Shown here one piece after another: positions 6,952 to 14,686 of a stretch of 43,387 nt of DNA. How positions within the stretch are numbered: position 1 is the stretch's first letter; every line of letters begins with the position of its first letter. The DNA is from Leidyana gryllorum EB-2025a (Eukaryota; Apicomplexa): positions 1-43,387 of the forward strand of contig JBLWGC010000196.1 in NCBI GenBank assembly GCA_048772705.1. Direction: 5' to 3'. A program made the translations under genes and the position numbers. Below the pieces are notes generated by a model. It saw only the letters and a list, made by a program, of their open reading frames with translations, was not told the origin of the DNA and ran no database searches.

Positions 6952-7011
6952 ATCCAGCAGAGTGTGCTTGTAGGCAACGGTTCCATTCCTATTCCCAGAG
7001 ACATTGATTTG

Positions 7012-7084
7012 CACCGCCCGCGGGGCTCGAACCCGCGACTGCAAGATGAAAAGTCTTGCGCTCTACCGACTGAGCTAGGGCGGC
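7012..7084 (-). tRNA. tRNA-Lys-TTT: tRNA-Lys (TTT)
   Basis: Loop CTTTTCA keeps TTT but position 37 is C instead of purine; all stems pair. Confidence 0.85.
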
Positions 7085-7211
7085 AAGGAAGCTCTAAACT
7101 TAGTTACACCCTATTTGCCGGTATGTGGAGCAGTGGAAGTATTGAGTGGTGCACAATGTGCTTCAGTAACTTCCGTCAATAGGGACTCATTCCTGATGTC
7201 CAGTTAACATT

Positions 7212-7282
7212 GCCTTCTTAGCTTGGGGCAGAGCATTCGCTCAGTAAGCGAAAGGTCGCCGGTTCGATTCCGGCAGAAGGCT
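7212..7282 (+). tRNA. tRNA-Thr-AGT: tRNA-Thr (AGT)
   Basis: D-loop one base shorter than consensus; remainder perfect, loop TCAGTAA. Confidence 0.87.
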
Positions 7283-7331
7283 TTGCTCGCGAGGCAATCT
7301 ATTCTATAACTGTTCCCCTTCTGCGCAAACT

Positions 7332-7401
7332 TAGCAGTGCGTCGTTTGATCGACGGACCTTTGGATTACGAGCCCAACACTTTTCACTGAGCTACACTGC
7401 T
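7332..7401 (-). pseudogene. Initiator-Met body with CGT anticodon
   Basis: Loop CTCGTAA would read ACG. Two deletions (T-loop and D-loop) make it 70 nt; A1:U72 acceptor retained. Confidence 0.72.
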
Positions 7402-7541
7402 GAGTCTGCAACATGGAAGAAGTAGCCGAAATGCAATTCTCGAGATGTTAGTTGCCCTGACTGCCCTACCAAAGTGGGCTAATGAAATGCTGTGTTGGTT
7501 CTGAGGGCAACTTGTCCCGTCGGGTCAACCGACGACCAAGA

Positions 7542-7613
7542 GGGCTGTTCTGGGAATCGAACCCAGGACTTCTTCCACCCAAAAGAAGAATCATACCACT
7601 AGACCAAACAGCC
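7542..7613 (-). tRNA. tRNA-Pro-TGG: tRNA-Pro (TGG)
   Basis: Loop TTTGGGT, all stems pair with a T-G wobble at 31:39. Reads CCA. Confidence 0.88.
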
Positions 7614-7691
7614 GAATGGGAAGGGGGATACAACCGGCTACGTACAGCCGTAAACTCGAAGTGTGGCTAATTCGTCCTGAAATGAGTACCG

Positions 7692-7736
7692 TTGCGCAGA
7701 ATGGGACCCGCACCCATGCAGACTTGCGCCTACCAG
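7692..7736 (-). pseudogene. tRNA-Leu (CAA) 3' fragment
   Basis: Variable arm and T-arm matching the Leu-CAA gene at 32761, ending before the anticodon loop. Head-to-head with a Leu 5' relic; repeated at 16205. Confidence 0.65.
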
Positions 7737-7741
7737 TATGT

Positions 7742-7800
7742 GGCAAGATGCCCTAGTGGGTAAGGCGCTATTTTCAGACCCCACTCACATAGTCGTGAGT
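7742..7800 (+). pseudogene. tRNA-Leu 5' relic
   Basis: GGCAAGATG start and TTTTCAGACC anticodon region recall Leu CAG, but D-arm and 3' half are lost. Confidence 0.55.
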
Positions 7801-7871
7801 ATCTTTCTCCCGCCTTGAAAGGGCACTGGCTACCCGCAGAAACCCCAGACTACTTATTTCGACGCTGCATT

Positions 7872-7952
7872 GCGAGAATGCCCGAGAGGTTAAGGGGGTG
7901 GCCTTAAGATCCATTGGTCAATTCCGCCTGGGTTCGAACCCCACTTCTCGCA
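7872..7952 (+). tRNA. tRNA-Leu-TAA: tRNA-Leu (TAA)
   Basis: 81-nt type II tRNA, acceptor GCGAGAA/TTCTCGC, loop CTTAAGA; C31-T39 mismatch, and the T-stem has one change compared with 16357. Confidence 0.85.
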
Positions 7953-8266
7953 TAAGGAGGCAAGTGTCGGGGGAGGGGAATGGAACGGTCGACTACCTGC
8001 CGCACCCGCCGCAGTCAGATGCTGTACCAAGTATGCGAACGCCTGTCGTGTGACCCTTGGACATCGAAGTTTGCTCCCGAACCGCACCTTTTGAGTGAGC
8101 ACCAAACGAAGTCTAAAGCGGAACGAGCTGTGCTGTAAGACGGGCAGTCGAACCCAGGTCTTCCGCGTGACGCGCGAAAATACTAAGGACTCCGGTCGAC
8201 CTGCCCAATGACTTGCATGACTCCACCCTGAGGCAAATAGAGTGTAACTTAGTTCAGAGTTTCCTT
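7953..8266. other. Decayed spacer with tRNA crumbs
   Basis: No intact gene. 8009-8037 resembles the D/anticodon part of an antisense Tyr gene, and 8136-8188 is an antisense Asp relic (TCTTCCGCGTGAC with broken T-arm). The remainder shows no recognisable signal. Confidence 0.5.
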
Positions 8267-8339
8267 GTCATCCTAGCTCAGTCGGTGGAGCGCGAGCCTC
8301 TTAATCTTGCAGTCGCAGAGTGAAGTCCCGTGGGCGGTG
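8267..8339 (+). pseudogene. tRNA-Lys (CTT), decayed
   Basis: Alignable over 73 nt with loop CTCTTAA, but acceptor and T-arm have many mismatches. Confidence 0.7.
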
Positions 8340-8400
8340 CGGACGAGTGGGCCGGGGAGTAAGAATGCAGTATGTTGCCTACAAGCACACCCATCTGCAT

Positions 8401-8473
8401 TTGCGCTGCCGAGACTCGAACCGGGATGGTGCGGGTTGGCGCCACATATACTAGCCACCGAGACCATAGTGGA
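8401..8473 (-). pseudogene. tRNA-Glu, decayed
   Basis: Glu length and B-box kept; anticodon loop changed to CGCCAAC; several stem mismatches. Confidence 0.65.
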
Positions 8474-8590
8474 CACGTCACCAAAGTTGCACTGACGAAT
8501 GGGGGCAGAAAAGGCCTGAGAATTTTGCAACCCCCTCAGGTCGTTATCGAGACCGAGAGACCAGCCCGAAAAGCTTAAGCTTGTGAGCAA

Positions 8591-8659
8591 AACCTTCTGC
8601 CGGAATCGAACCGGCGACCTTTCGCTTAAGCGAATGCTCTGCCCCTAAGCTAAGAAGGC
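8591..8659 (-). pseudogene. tRNA-Thr lacking its anticodon triplet
   Basis: Otherwise consensus Thr, but exactly three bases are missing from the loop, leaving TTAA between TTCGC and GCGAA. Confidence 0.8.
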
Positions 8660-8728
8660 AATACAAGCCGGGAGTCACGCATCAGTCCCTATTGACACAA
8701 GAGCACTTTGATCGAGTACTCTAATGAC

Positions 8729-8801
8729 TTCCACTGCCGGGACTTGAATCCGGATCGTGCGGGTGAAAGCCGCATATCCTAGCCACTTAGACTACAGTGG
8801 A
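8729..8801 (-). tRNA. tRNA-Glu-TTC: tRNA-Glu (TTC)
   Basis: Loop CTTTCAC; one change in the T-stem. Forms an inverted Glu-Thr pair with the unit at 8591. Confidence 0.88.
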
Positions 8802-8883
8802 CGAGTCACAACAGTTGCACTGACGAATGAGGCGCCAGAAAACTGTGATCGATCTCAGGTGGGAAATTCACCTAGGTTTGGCG

Positions 8884-8945
8884 GGTGGGCAGCTACTCAA
8901 GTGGTAGAGCGGTGACTTTGCACGCGAGAGGTGAGTTTAGACACC
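8884..8945 (+). pseudogene. Ala-like tRNA (TGC) with shortened T-arm
   Basis: Loop TTTGCAC; 62-nt relic of the 5178 family. Confidence 0.58.
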
Positions 8946-9017
8946 TATAAATGCCGCAGGACAGGCTGAACATGGGGGTATTTGGTCACTCCTCGCGGCA
9001 TGTCGAATTCAACAGTT

Positions 9018-9099
9018 GGCAACTTGCCCGAGTGGTTAAGGGGGTAGACTCGAAATCTACTGGGTCTGGCCGGCGCTGGTTCGAATGCAGCAGTTGTCG
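9018..9099 (+). tRNA. tRNA-Ser-CGA: tRNA-Ser (CGA)
   Basis: Loop CTCGAAA; one T-stem mismatch (GCAGC). Confidence 0.88.
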
Positions 9100-9175
9100 T
9101 GTTATGTGATCGGGCATCAACTCCATTCGGTCGTGACTCTGTTTTCAAATACCGCAGGTGCAGCCGTTAGAAGGT

Positions 9176-9249
9176 TGGACGACCTGGGCATTGATCCCAG
9201 TATCTCTCGCACGCTAAGCGTAGCGAGCTACCATTTGAGCTAGTCGCCC
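9176..9249 (-). pseudogene. tRNA-Ala (AGC) with disturbed D-arm and anticodon stem
   Basis: Loop TTAGCGT and G3:U70 kept, but the D/anticodon junction carries an insertion (74 nt). Confidence 0.68.
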
Positions 9250-9365
9250 ATTTAGCAAACCCCAGTACATCCATTTCTTTTTTACATGGTATGACCAATC
9301 TCCCAACTGCATCGATCACTTTCACCTGTTTGTGCTCCACTTTGCACAAACGAAGGCACGCACGA

Positions 9366-9438
9366 AACGGCTAGAGGGACTCGAACCCTCAACCTTTGCC
9401 TTAGGAGGGCAACGCGCTCTCCATTGCACCACAACCGC
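9366..9438 (-). tRNA. tRNA-Arg-CCT: tRNA-Arg (CCT)
   Basis: Acceptor GCGGTTG/TAGCCGT with wobble pairs, stem TTGCC/GGCAA, loop CTCCTAA, T-stem GAGGG/CCCTC. Single copy. Confidence 0.93.
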
Positions 9439-9502
9439 ATTCGGGACGCATCGTGTCTCCTCTTTCACCCAACCAGTATCGAGATGACCGAAGCCTATCC
9501 AT

Positions 9503-9575
9503 GGTGCGCTGGCCTAATGGATAGGGCATCGGTCTTCGGAACCGGGAGTTGTGGGTTCGAGTCCCATCCGCATCA
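9503..9575 (+). tRNA. tRNA-Arg-TCG: tRNA-Arg (TCG)
   Basis: Loop CTTCGGA, stem TCGGT/ACCGG with one wobble or mismatch, acceptor GGTGCGC/CCGCATC with one C-C. Single copy. Confidence 0.85.
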
Positions 9576-9772
9576 TAGCCTCTCACTCGGAAGACGTTCC
9601 GTTTCGACCGAGGCAAGCTTGCTAGCTGCAAGGGAGCCGCTGCCCCGCATGTCGAGTTGAAGTGCTAGTGGTATCAGTTTCTTTCGTCCGTGAAAGTGCT
9701 CGATTCGATCCGCAGACAGCTGGAAGTAGAAATTACCCGAGTCTCTCGAGGTGCTGCAGATCTTTCGCAATT

Positions 9773-9843
9773 GCACTTGTGGTCTAAGGGTAAGATGCGA
9801 CCCTTCCAAGGTCGTAACCCGGGTTCGAGTCCCGGCAGGTGCA
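9773..9843 (+). tRNA. tRNA-Gly-TCC: tRNA-Gly (TCC)
   Basis: Acceptor GCACTTG/CAGGTGC, stem CGACC/GGTCG, loop CTTCCAA, perfect T-arm. Confidence 0.95.
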
Positions 9844-9909
9844 GCCGTATGTAGCCCGAACCACCTGTCTATAGGTGAAGAGAGGGACGACTCAATACAA
9901 TACAACGGT

Positions 9910-9989
9910 TGACAAGAGTGGGATTCGAACCCACGCCCTTCCGGACTGCGGCCTTAACACAGCGCCTTAGACCACTCGGCCATCTTGCC
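9910..9989 (-). tRNA. tRNA-Leu-AAG: tRNA-Leu (AAG)
   Basis: 80-nt type II tRNA, acceptor GGCAAGA/TCTTGTC, loop TTAAGGC, T-stem GTGGG/CCCAC. Opens a Leu-Asp-Val-Gln-Y-Ala module. Confidence 0.92.
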
Positions 9990-10084
9990 GGAGCGCCCTT
10001 GGCTCGCCACTTTACACGCTTTCTGACTGTGAAGTTTCGAGAACGGAGGACTTTTGGGGTTGAAGGCCGGAGTATCCACGAGCG

Positions 10085-10156
10085 TCCGAGACAGTATAGT
10101 GCTTAGTATTTCCGCCTCTCACTCGGAAGACCCGGGTTCGATTCCCGGTCTCGGAG
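10085..10156 (+). pseudogene. Asp-body tRNA with CTC (Glu) anticodon
   Basis: Loop CTCTCAC in an Asp body; one extra mismatch at 31:39. Acceptor, T-arm and B-box are intact, so transcription is plausible. Confidence 0.72.
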
Positions 10157-10209
10157 ACACTTCGTTCTTCCGCTTTAGATTTCGTGGTGCTCACCTGACA
10201 AACGCGAGT

Positions 10210-10282
10210 TACAGCCACCGAGGATCGAACTCGGGACCTTCTGCGTGTTAAGCTGACGTCGTGACCACTAGACCATGGCTGC
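10210..10282 (-). tRNA. tRNA-Val-AAC: tRNA-Val (AAC)
   Basis: Loop TTAACAC; anticodon stem has one mismatch (TCAGC). Confidence 0.82.
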
Positions 10283-10345
10283 AGCGAAGGTCCCGTAGAC
10301 CAAGAGAAGTGGCGAGGTTTCACGGATAAGTGGAGACCAGTTTCG

Positions 10346-10417
10346 AGGTCGCGCCGGGAATCGAAGCTAGGTCGCGAGATTTAGAGTCTCCAGTGCTAAC
10401 CACTACACCAAGTAACC
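10346..10417 (-). pseudogene. Gln-body tRNA with CTA (UAG-reading) anticodon, copy 1
   Basis: Loop CTCTAAA. The acceptor has two mismatches, the T-stem (CTAGC/CCCGG) two, and the anticodon stem one, so it is probably inactive. Confidence 0.72.
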
Positions 10418-10524
10418 GATTTAGTCCTTCCCAAAAAAGAGTTGATAGAGCCATCCGGACTAGCCCTCCTCAACTGGGCACATGCAACACACATCTCTCT
10501 ACTGCCCTTTGAAATAATGTAACT

Positions 10525-10634
10525 GACTCTTGTATCTTAGTCGGCAGAGTGAGTGTGTCATTGTAACATACAAACTCGGAAATCCGGGCTCTGAGGCAAC
10601 CTTCGCACATACTGCGATGCCCAGGTCTGTCCAA
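10525..10634 (+). pseudogene. Unassigned tRNA-like unit, family Y, plus Ala 3' tail
   Basis: 10525-10599 has an A-box-like TCTTAGTCGGCAGAG and no normal T-loop. It is followed at 10613-10634 by the 3' end of an Ala gene. Relatives at 17035, 20803 (-) and 23243. Confidence 0.5.
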
Positions 10635-10699
10635 TCGTTACAGGGCACAGTTATCTCAGCTCGGGAAATAAATAGCGGCAGGTGCAGCCGTTGGAAGTT

Positions 10700-10772
10700 T
10701 GGACGACCTGGGCATCGATCCCAGTACCTCTCGCATGCTAAGCGAGCGCTCTACCATTTGAGCTAGCCGCTG
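10700..10772 (-). pseudogene. tRNA-Ala (AGC) with altered 5' acceptor
   Basis: Body is consensus (loop TTAGCAT), but its 5' end is fused to a different spacer, which changes the first acceptor bases. Confidence 0.75.
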
Positions 10773-10826
10773 ACATATTATGACCAGTCTCCCGACTCTA
10801 CCAGCAATTTGCACCACCGACCAGTC

Positions 10827-10898
10827 GGCTGTTTGGTCTAGTGGTATGATCCTTCCTTAGGGTGGAAGGAGTCCTGGGTTCGATTCCCAGAACAGCCC
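10827..10898 (+). tRNA. tRNA-Pro-AGG: tRNA-Pro (AGG)
   Basis: Perfect cloverleaf, anticodon-stem strands CTTCC/GGAAG around TTAGGGT. Confidence 0.94.
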
Positions 10899-11034
10899 TC
10901 TTGGTCGTCGGTTGACCCGACGGGACAAGTTGCCCTCACAACCAGCACAGCCACCTCGCTAGCTCACTTCGGCACTCAAGGCTATTAACATCTCAAGAAT
11001 CGCATTTCGGCTCCCTCTTCCTTGTTGCAGACTG

Positions 11035-11106
11035 AGCAGTGTAGCTCAGTGGAAGAGTGTTGGGCTCATAACCCTAAGGTTCGTCGATCGAAACGACGCA
11101 CTGCTA
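11035..11106 (+). tRNA. tRNA-iMet-CAT: Initiator tRNA-Met (CAT)
   Basis: ATCGAAA T-loop and A1:U72 present; one changed base in the anticodon stem 3' side. Confidence 0.9.
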
Positions 11107-11155
11107 AGTGTGCGCAGGAGGGAAACAGTTATAGAATTGATTGGGTCGTGAGCAA

Positions 11156-11214
11156 AGCCTTCTGCCGAAATCGAACCGGCGACCCCGAACGCTCTGCCCC
11201 TAAGCTAAAAAGGC
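11156..11214 (-). pseudogene. tRNA-Thr lacking the anticodon arm
   Basis: 59-nt remnant: acceptor, D and T arms remain but the whole anticodon hairpin is deleted. Confidence 0.75.
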
Positions 11215-11280
11215 ACTCCCTGTCTCGATCCATATGAGGGTTTGATGCTGGGAATAGCATCATTTCCACCACAGAATTCA

Positions 11281-11321
11281 ACTGGGCCTGGGCCGCGCTG
11301 GTGCAGATCCAGCAGTTGTCG
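11281..11321 (+). pseudogene. tRNA-Ser 3' half
   Basis: Variable arm, T-arm and AGTTGTCG end of Ser; faces a Ser 5' half on the other strand at 11361. Confidence 0.65.
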
Positions 11322-11360
11322 TGCGATGTGATTGGAGGGGTCAGACACCGACTTACGCAT

Positions 11361-11400
11361 GAATTCCAATCTACCCCCCTTCCCCACTCGGGCAAGTTGG
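11361..11400 (-). pseudogene. tRNA-Ser 5' half
   Basis: Antisense D-arm and acceptor of Ser, ending in the anticodon stem. With 11281 it looks like a gene split by an internal inversion. Confidence 0.6.
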
Positions 11401-11489
11401 CTACTGTCGATTTCGCCATGCGGCGAGGAGTGGCCCCACATACCGCCGCGGTAAGTGCTTATTTTCATCGCCTTCCGTGACTACCTACC

Positions 11490-11562
11490 GCCTCGGTAGC
11501 TCAGTTGGGAGAGCGCCAGACTGAAGATCTGGAAGTCCCGTGTTCGATCCACGGCCGAGGCA
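11490..11562 (+). tRNA. tRNA-Phe-GAA: tRNA-Phe (GAA)
   Basis: Perfect 73-nt cloverleaf, acceptor GCCTCGG/CCGAGGC, stem CCAGA/TCTGG, loop CTGAAGA. Confidence 0.96.
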
Positions 11563-11626
11563 GAGACGTTGTGACATTTGGTGTCACTATCTCAAGTGTC
11601 CTCAGCGGTTTGCACGACCGACAGGC

Positions 11627-11698
11627 GGCTGTTTGGTCTAGTGGTATGATTCTTCTTTCGGGTGGAAAAAGGCCTGTGTTCGATTCCCAGAAGAGCCC
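11627..11698 (+). tRNA. tRNA-Pro-CGG: tRNA-Pro (CGG), mildly degenerate
   Basis: Loop TTCGGGT; several changes in the anticodon stem edge, T-stem (CTGTG) and acceptor (AAGAGCC). Confidence 0.68.
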
Positions 11699-11836
11699 GT
11701 CTGATAGTTGTTGACTGAATGCCACGTCTCTACAAGGTCGGCTACCATACGCGGCTCACACTCGTATAATCCCGGATGAAGTCCAGACCAGCTGAGACAA
11801 AATCTGAGTTGCAGCAGTTGTGAGGGGCTGGAACTG

Positions 11837-11907
11837 CTCCGAGACCGGGAATCGACCCTGGTCGTCCGCGTAATAGGCGGAAATACCAAGCGCTATACTA
11901 TCTCGGA
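11837..11907 (-). pseudogene. Asp-body tRNA with ATT anticodon
   Basis: Loop CTATTAC would read Asn codons, but the T-arm has a deletion and the D-arm is altered (71 nt). Confidence 0.7.
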
Positions 11908-12001
11908 CGCTCTGGATACGTCGGCCTGCAACCCCAGAAGTTCTTCCATTTTGAGATTCCACGGATAGAAAACGCGTGGAGCGGCGAGCCAACAACATTT
12001 C

Positions 12002-12080
12002 GGCAAGATGGCCGAGTGGTCCAAGGCGCTGTGTTCAGACCGCAGTCGAAAGCGCGTGGATTCGAATCCCACTCTTGTCA
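12002..12080 (+). tRNA. tRNA-Leu-CAG: tRNA-Leu (CAG)
   Basis: Loop TTCAGAC, acceptor GGCAAGA/TCTTGTC; variable arm one base short and one T-stem change (GTGGA). Confidence 0.82.
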
Positions 12081-12204
12081 GCCGTTGTATTGGCACTCGG
12101 TGAGCTACTAGGATCCATATCCAGATCGTCCAGTCTTGCCAGAACTTGAGTCTGGCACCTCGGACGACCCGCTAAATCTGCGGCGTAGTTGAGAGCTTGA
12201 AGTG

Positions 12205-12250
12205 TCACTGTCGAGGTTCTGAGGTTGAGCCTGCGAACCTCGACGCCGTT
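12205..12250 (+). pseudogene. tRNA-Leu 3' relic
   Basis: Matches the altered 3' hairpin of the Leu units found just upstream of other Tyr genes. Confidence 0.45.
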
Positions 12251-12256
12251 GGCCGG

Positions 12257-12336
12257 CCGGGGGTAGCTCAGTTGGTAGAGCATCTGACTGTAGGACTGGC
12301 ATCAGATAGTCGGCGGTTCGATTCCGTCCCACCGGA
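12257..12336 (+). tRNA. tRNA-Tyr-GTA: tRNA-Tyr (GTA) with 7-nt intron
   Basis: 80 nt; acceptor CCGGGGG/CCACCGG (one G-A mismatch shared by the family), stem TCTGA/TCAGA. The intron variant is GACTGGC. Confidence 0.88.
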
Positions 12337-12417
12337 AGTAGACAGATGGTTTGAAAACTACTACTCAACCTATGTGCCAACTGGATTTAATCTGGCGATG
12401 ATTCCATGCATATAGTT

Positions 12418-12490
12418 TGGATGGGCTAGGGACCGATCCAAGTACCTTTTGTACGCCAAGCGACCGCTTAACCATCTGAGCTGGCCGCCC
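12418..12490 (-). pseudogene. Ala-like tRNA with GGC loop
   Basis: Loop TTGGCGT; stem and acceptor mismatches; intermediate between Ala and the AGT-loop family. Confidence 0.6.
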
Positions 12491-12576
12491 GCCGTGCCTA
12501 CCCCATACCATTGACTAACACTTTACATATGAGCAGTCTCTTGACTGTACAAAGCGGGTTCAAACACCGACCAGGC

Positions 12577-12648
12577 GGCTGTTTGGTGTAGTGGTATAAT
12601 TTTTCCTTCGGGTACAAGAAGTCCTGGGTTCGATTCCCAGAACAGTCC
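12577..12648 (+). pseudogene. tRNA-Pro (CGG) with internal T5
   Basis: Anticodon stem is broken, and a TTTTT inside the gene (12600-12604) would stop Pol III. Confidence 0.7.
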
Positions 12649-12729
12649 CGTTGCTTGTCGGTTGACCTGACGCTCCACCTCATCTCAAGATGGTACGGCT
12701 CTCGTCCGAAACCTCAGCTCAGGAGCTTG

Positions 12730-12802
12730 TCCACTGTAGTCTGAGTGGCTAGGATATGCGGCTCTCACCCGCATGATCCGGGTTCAAGTTCCGGCAGTGG
12801 AA
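12730..12802 (+). tRNA. tRNA-Glu-CTC: tRNA-Glu (CTC)
   Basis: Loop CTCTCAC, stem TGCGG/CCGCA; T-stem with a wobble. Reads GAG. Confidence 0.9.
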
Positions 12803-12878
12803 GTCATTGAAGTACTCGATCAAAGTGCTCCACTAATCTCCGTCAGTAGCCATCGTTTCGTTGTCTCCAACTTACATT

Positions 12879-12950
12879 GCCTTCGAAGCTTAGGGGCAGA
12901 GCGTTCGCTTCCTAAACGAGAAGGCGCCGGCTCGATTCCGGCAGAAGGCT
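12879..12950 (+). pseudogene. Thr-body tRNA with CCT (Arg) anticodon
   Basis: Loop TTCCTAA; also a 31:39 mismatch and B-box GGCTCGATTCC instead of GGTTCGATTCC. Confidence 0.7.
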
Positions 12951-13018
12951 TTGATGCATCGATAGGCTTATAAAGAATGGCTGTCCACCAGGTACAAGAG
13001 TCAACAGAATCGTGTTCT

Positions 13019-13089
13019 GCATCTGTGGTCTAGTGGAAGAGTCTCTCGCTGCCATCAAGATAGCCCGTGTGCGATTCCCGACAGATGCA
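13019..13089 (+). pseudogene. Diverged tRNA-Gly (GCC)
   Basis: Acceptor GCATCTG/CAGATGC intact and loop CTGCCAT, but T-arm altered (GTGTGCGATTCCC). This diverged subfamily always sits between Thr and elongator Met. Confidence 0.68.
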
Positions 13090-13133
13090 AAACGATAGCA
13101 TGATGAGTTTGTCGGCGATTGCGATTCCGACCC

Positions 13134-13206
13134 TGGGAGTGGAGAGGATCGAACTCTCGACTTCAGGATTATGAGACCTACGCGCTACCGACTGCGCTAC
13201 ACTCCC
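13134..13206 (-). tRNA. tRNA-Met-CAT: Elongator tRNA-Met (CAT)
   Basis: Acceptor GGGAGTG/CACTCCC, D-stem GCGC/GCGC, loop CTCATAA, T-loop TTCGATC; lacks initiator hallmarks. Confidence 0.93.
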
Positions 13207-13280
13207 CCCGACTGTCTCCGAAGAATCACCCGAACCCAGAACCATGCTGCCAGGCAGGTTGGGTCAAGATACAACAAAGC

Positions 13281-13351
13281 GGGCTGTTCTGGGAATCGAA
13301 CCCAGCACTCAATCCACCCTAAGGAAGGATATACCACTAGACCAAACAGCT
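13281..13351 (-). pseudogene. tRNA-Pro (AGG), slightly damaged
   Basis: Loop TTAGGGT but one base lost in the D/anticodon region and the first acceptor base is changed. Confidence 0.68.
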
Positions 13352-13439
13352 GACTGGTCGGTGGTGCAATCCGCGGGTAGAGTCGAGAGAGTGGTCATGC
13401 TATGTTGGCAACCGATAAATGCGATGGGGACTGCACGTC

Positions 13440-13511
13440 GGGCGACTGGCTCAGATGGTAAAGCGCTCGCTTAGCATGCGAAAGGTATGGGATCGATGTC
13501 CAGGGCGTCCA
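13440..13511 (+). pseudogene. tRNA-Ala (AGC) with one-base deletion
   Basis: Loop TTAGCAT; variable region short by one and the T-stem altered. Confidence 0.7.
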
Positions 13512-13614
13512 AACTTCGTACGGCTGCACCTGCCGCTATGTATTTACCGAGTTGAGAGCCTTTGATTGTGCCTTGTAGCCCTTGGATAGACTTTGGCATC
13601 GCAATACGGTCTAG

Positions 13615-13686
13615 GGTGCCTGAGACCGCCGACCTGCGACTTAGTATTTAACAATCACACGCTTTGCCCACTGCGCTACAAGAGCC
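13615..13686 (-). pseudogene. Asn-like tRNA relic (GTT loop)
   Basis: 72 nt with A-box-like TAGCGCAGTGGG and loop TTGTTAA, but weak stems and no T-loop. It is the only GTT loop I found. Confidence 0.5.
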
Positions 13687-13784
13687 AGTTGAATATTTTG
13701 GAGGTTAGTAGAAAAACCCGTTTTGCATGTGTGGGGAAGCTCTAGTCCGGATGGCTCTATCAACTCTTTGAGAAGGGCTAAATC

Positions 13785-13856
13785 GGTTGCGTGGTGTAGT
13801 GGTTAGCACTGGAGACTTTGAATCTCCCGACCTGGGTTCGATTCCCGGCGCGACCT
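13785..13856 (+). tRNA. tRNA-Gln-TTG: tRNA-Gln (TTG)
   Basis: Acceptor GGTTGCG/CGCGACC, stem GGAGA/TCTCC, loop CTTTGAA, T-stem CTGGG/CCCGG. Only intact TTG copy. Confidence 0.94.
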
Positions 13857-13919
13857 TGAAACTAGTCCTCACTACTTCGTGAAACCTCCCCACTTGCTTT
13901 GGTCTGCGGGACCTGCCGT

Positions 13920-13992
13920 GCAGCCATGGTCTAGTGGTTACGACGTCTGCTTCACACGCAGAAGGTCCCGAGTTCGATCCTCGGTGGCTGTA
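13920..13992 (+). tRNA. tRNA-Val-CAC: tRNA-Val (CAC)
   Basis: Perfect cloverleaf, stem TCTGC/GCAGA, loop TTCACAC. Confidence 0.94.
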
Positions 13993-14048
13993 GCTCGCAA
14001 CTTTCAGCGAGAACCAAAGGAGAGAATCTTAGAGCGAAACCACCTGCG

Positions 14049-14120
14049 CTCCGAGACCGGGAATCGAACCCGGGTCTTCCGAGTGTCAGGCGGAAATACT
14101 AACCACTAGACTATCTCGGC
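14049..14120 (-). pseudogene. Asp-body tRNA with GAC (Val) anticodon
   Basis: Loop CTGACAC; 31:39 mismatch and first acceptor pair changed; T-arm consensus. Confidence 0.7.
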
Positions 14121-14206
14121 CGCTCTAAATACGCCGGCCTCCAACTCCAAAAGTCTTTCCATTTTGTTATCTCAACTGTACTCAGCGGGTTGCACGACCG
14201 ACAGGC

Positions 14207-14278
14207 GGCTGTTTGGTCTAGTGGTATGATTCTTCCTTCGGGTGGAAGAAGTCCTGGGTTCGATTCCCAGAACAGCCC
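14207..14278 (+). tRNA. tRNA-Pro-CGG: tRNA-Pro (CGG)
   Basis: Consensus Pro CGG, all stems perfect. Confidence 0.94.
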
Positions 14279-14353
14279 CGTTGCTTGTCGGTTGACCTGA
14301 CGCTCATCTCAAGATGGTCGGGCTTTCGTCCAAAGCTGCAGCTGAGGAAGTTG

Positions 14354-14426
14354 TCCACTGTAGTCTAAGTGGCTAGGATATGCGGCTCTCACCCGCACGA
14401 TCCGGGTTCAAGTCCCGGCAGTGGAA
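14354..14426 (+). tRNA. tRNA-Glu-CTC: tRNA-Glu (CTC)
   Basis: Consensus Glu with loop CTCTCAC, here followed by Lys instead of Thr. Confidence 0.93.
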
Positions 14427-14486
14427 ATCCAGCAGAGTGTGCTTGTAGGCAACGGTTCCACTCCTACTCCCAGAGACATTGATTTG

Positions 14487-14559
14487 CACCGCCCGCGGGG
14501 CTCGAACCCGCGACTGCAAGATTAAAAGTCTTGCGCTCTACCGACTGAGCTAGGGCGGC
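14487..14559 (-). tRNA. tRNA-Lys-TTT: tRNA-Lys (TTT)
   Basis: Perfect stems, loop CTTTTAA. Confidence 0.94.
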
Positions 14560-14686
14560 AAGAAAGCTCTAAACTTAGTTACACCCTATTTGCCGGTGGG
14601 TGGAGCAGTGAAAGTATTAAGTGTGGAACAATGTGCTTCAGTAACTTCCGTCAATAGGGACTCATTCGTGATGTCCAGTTAACATT

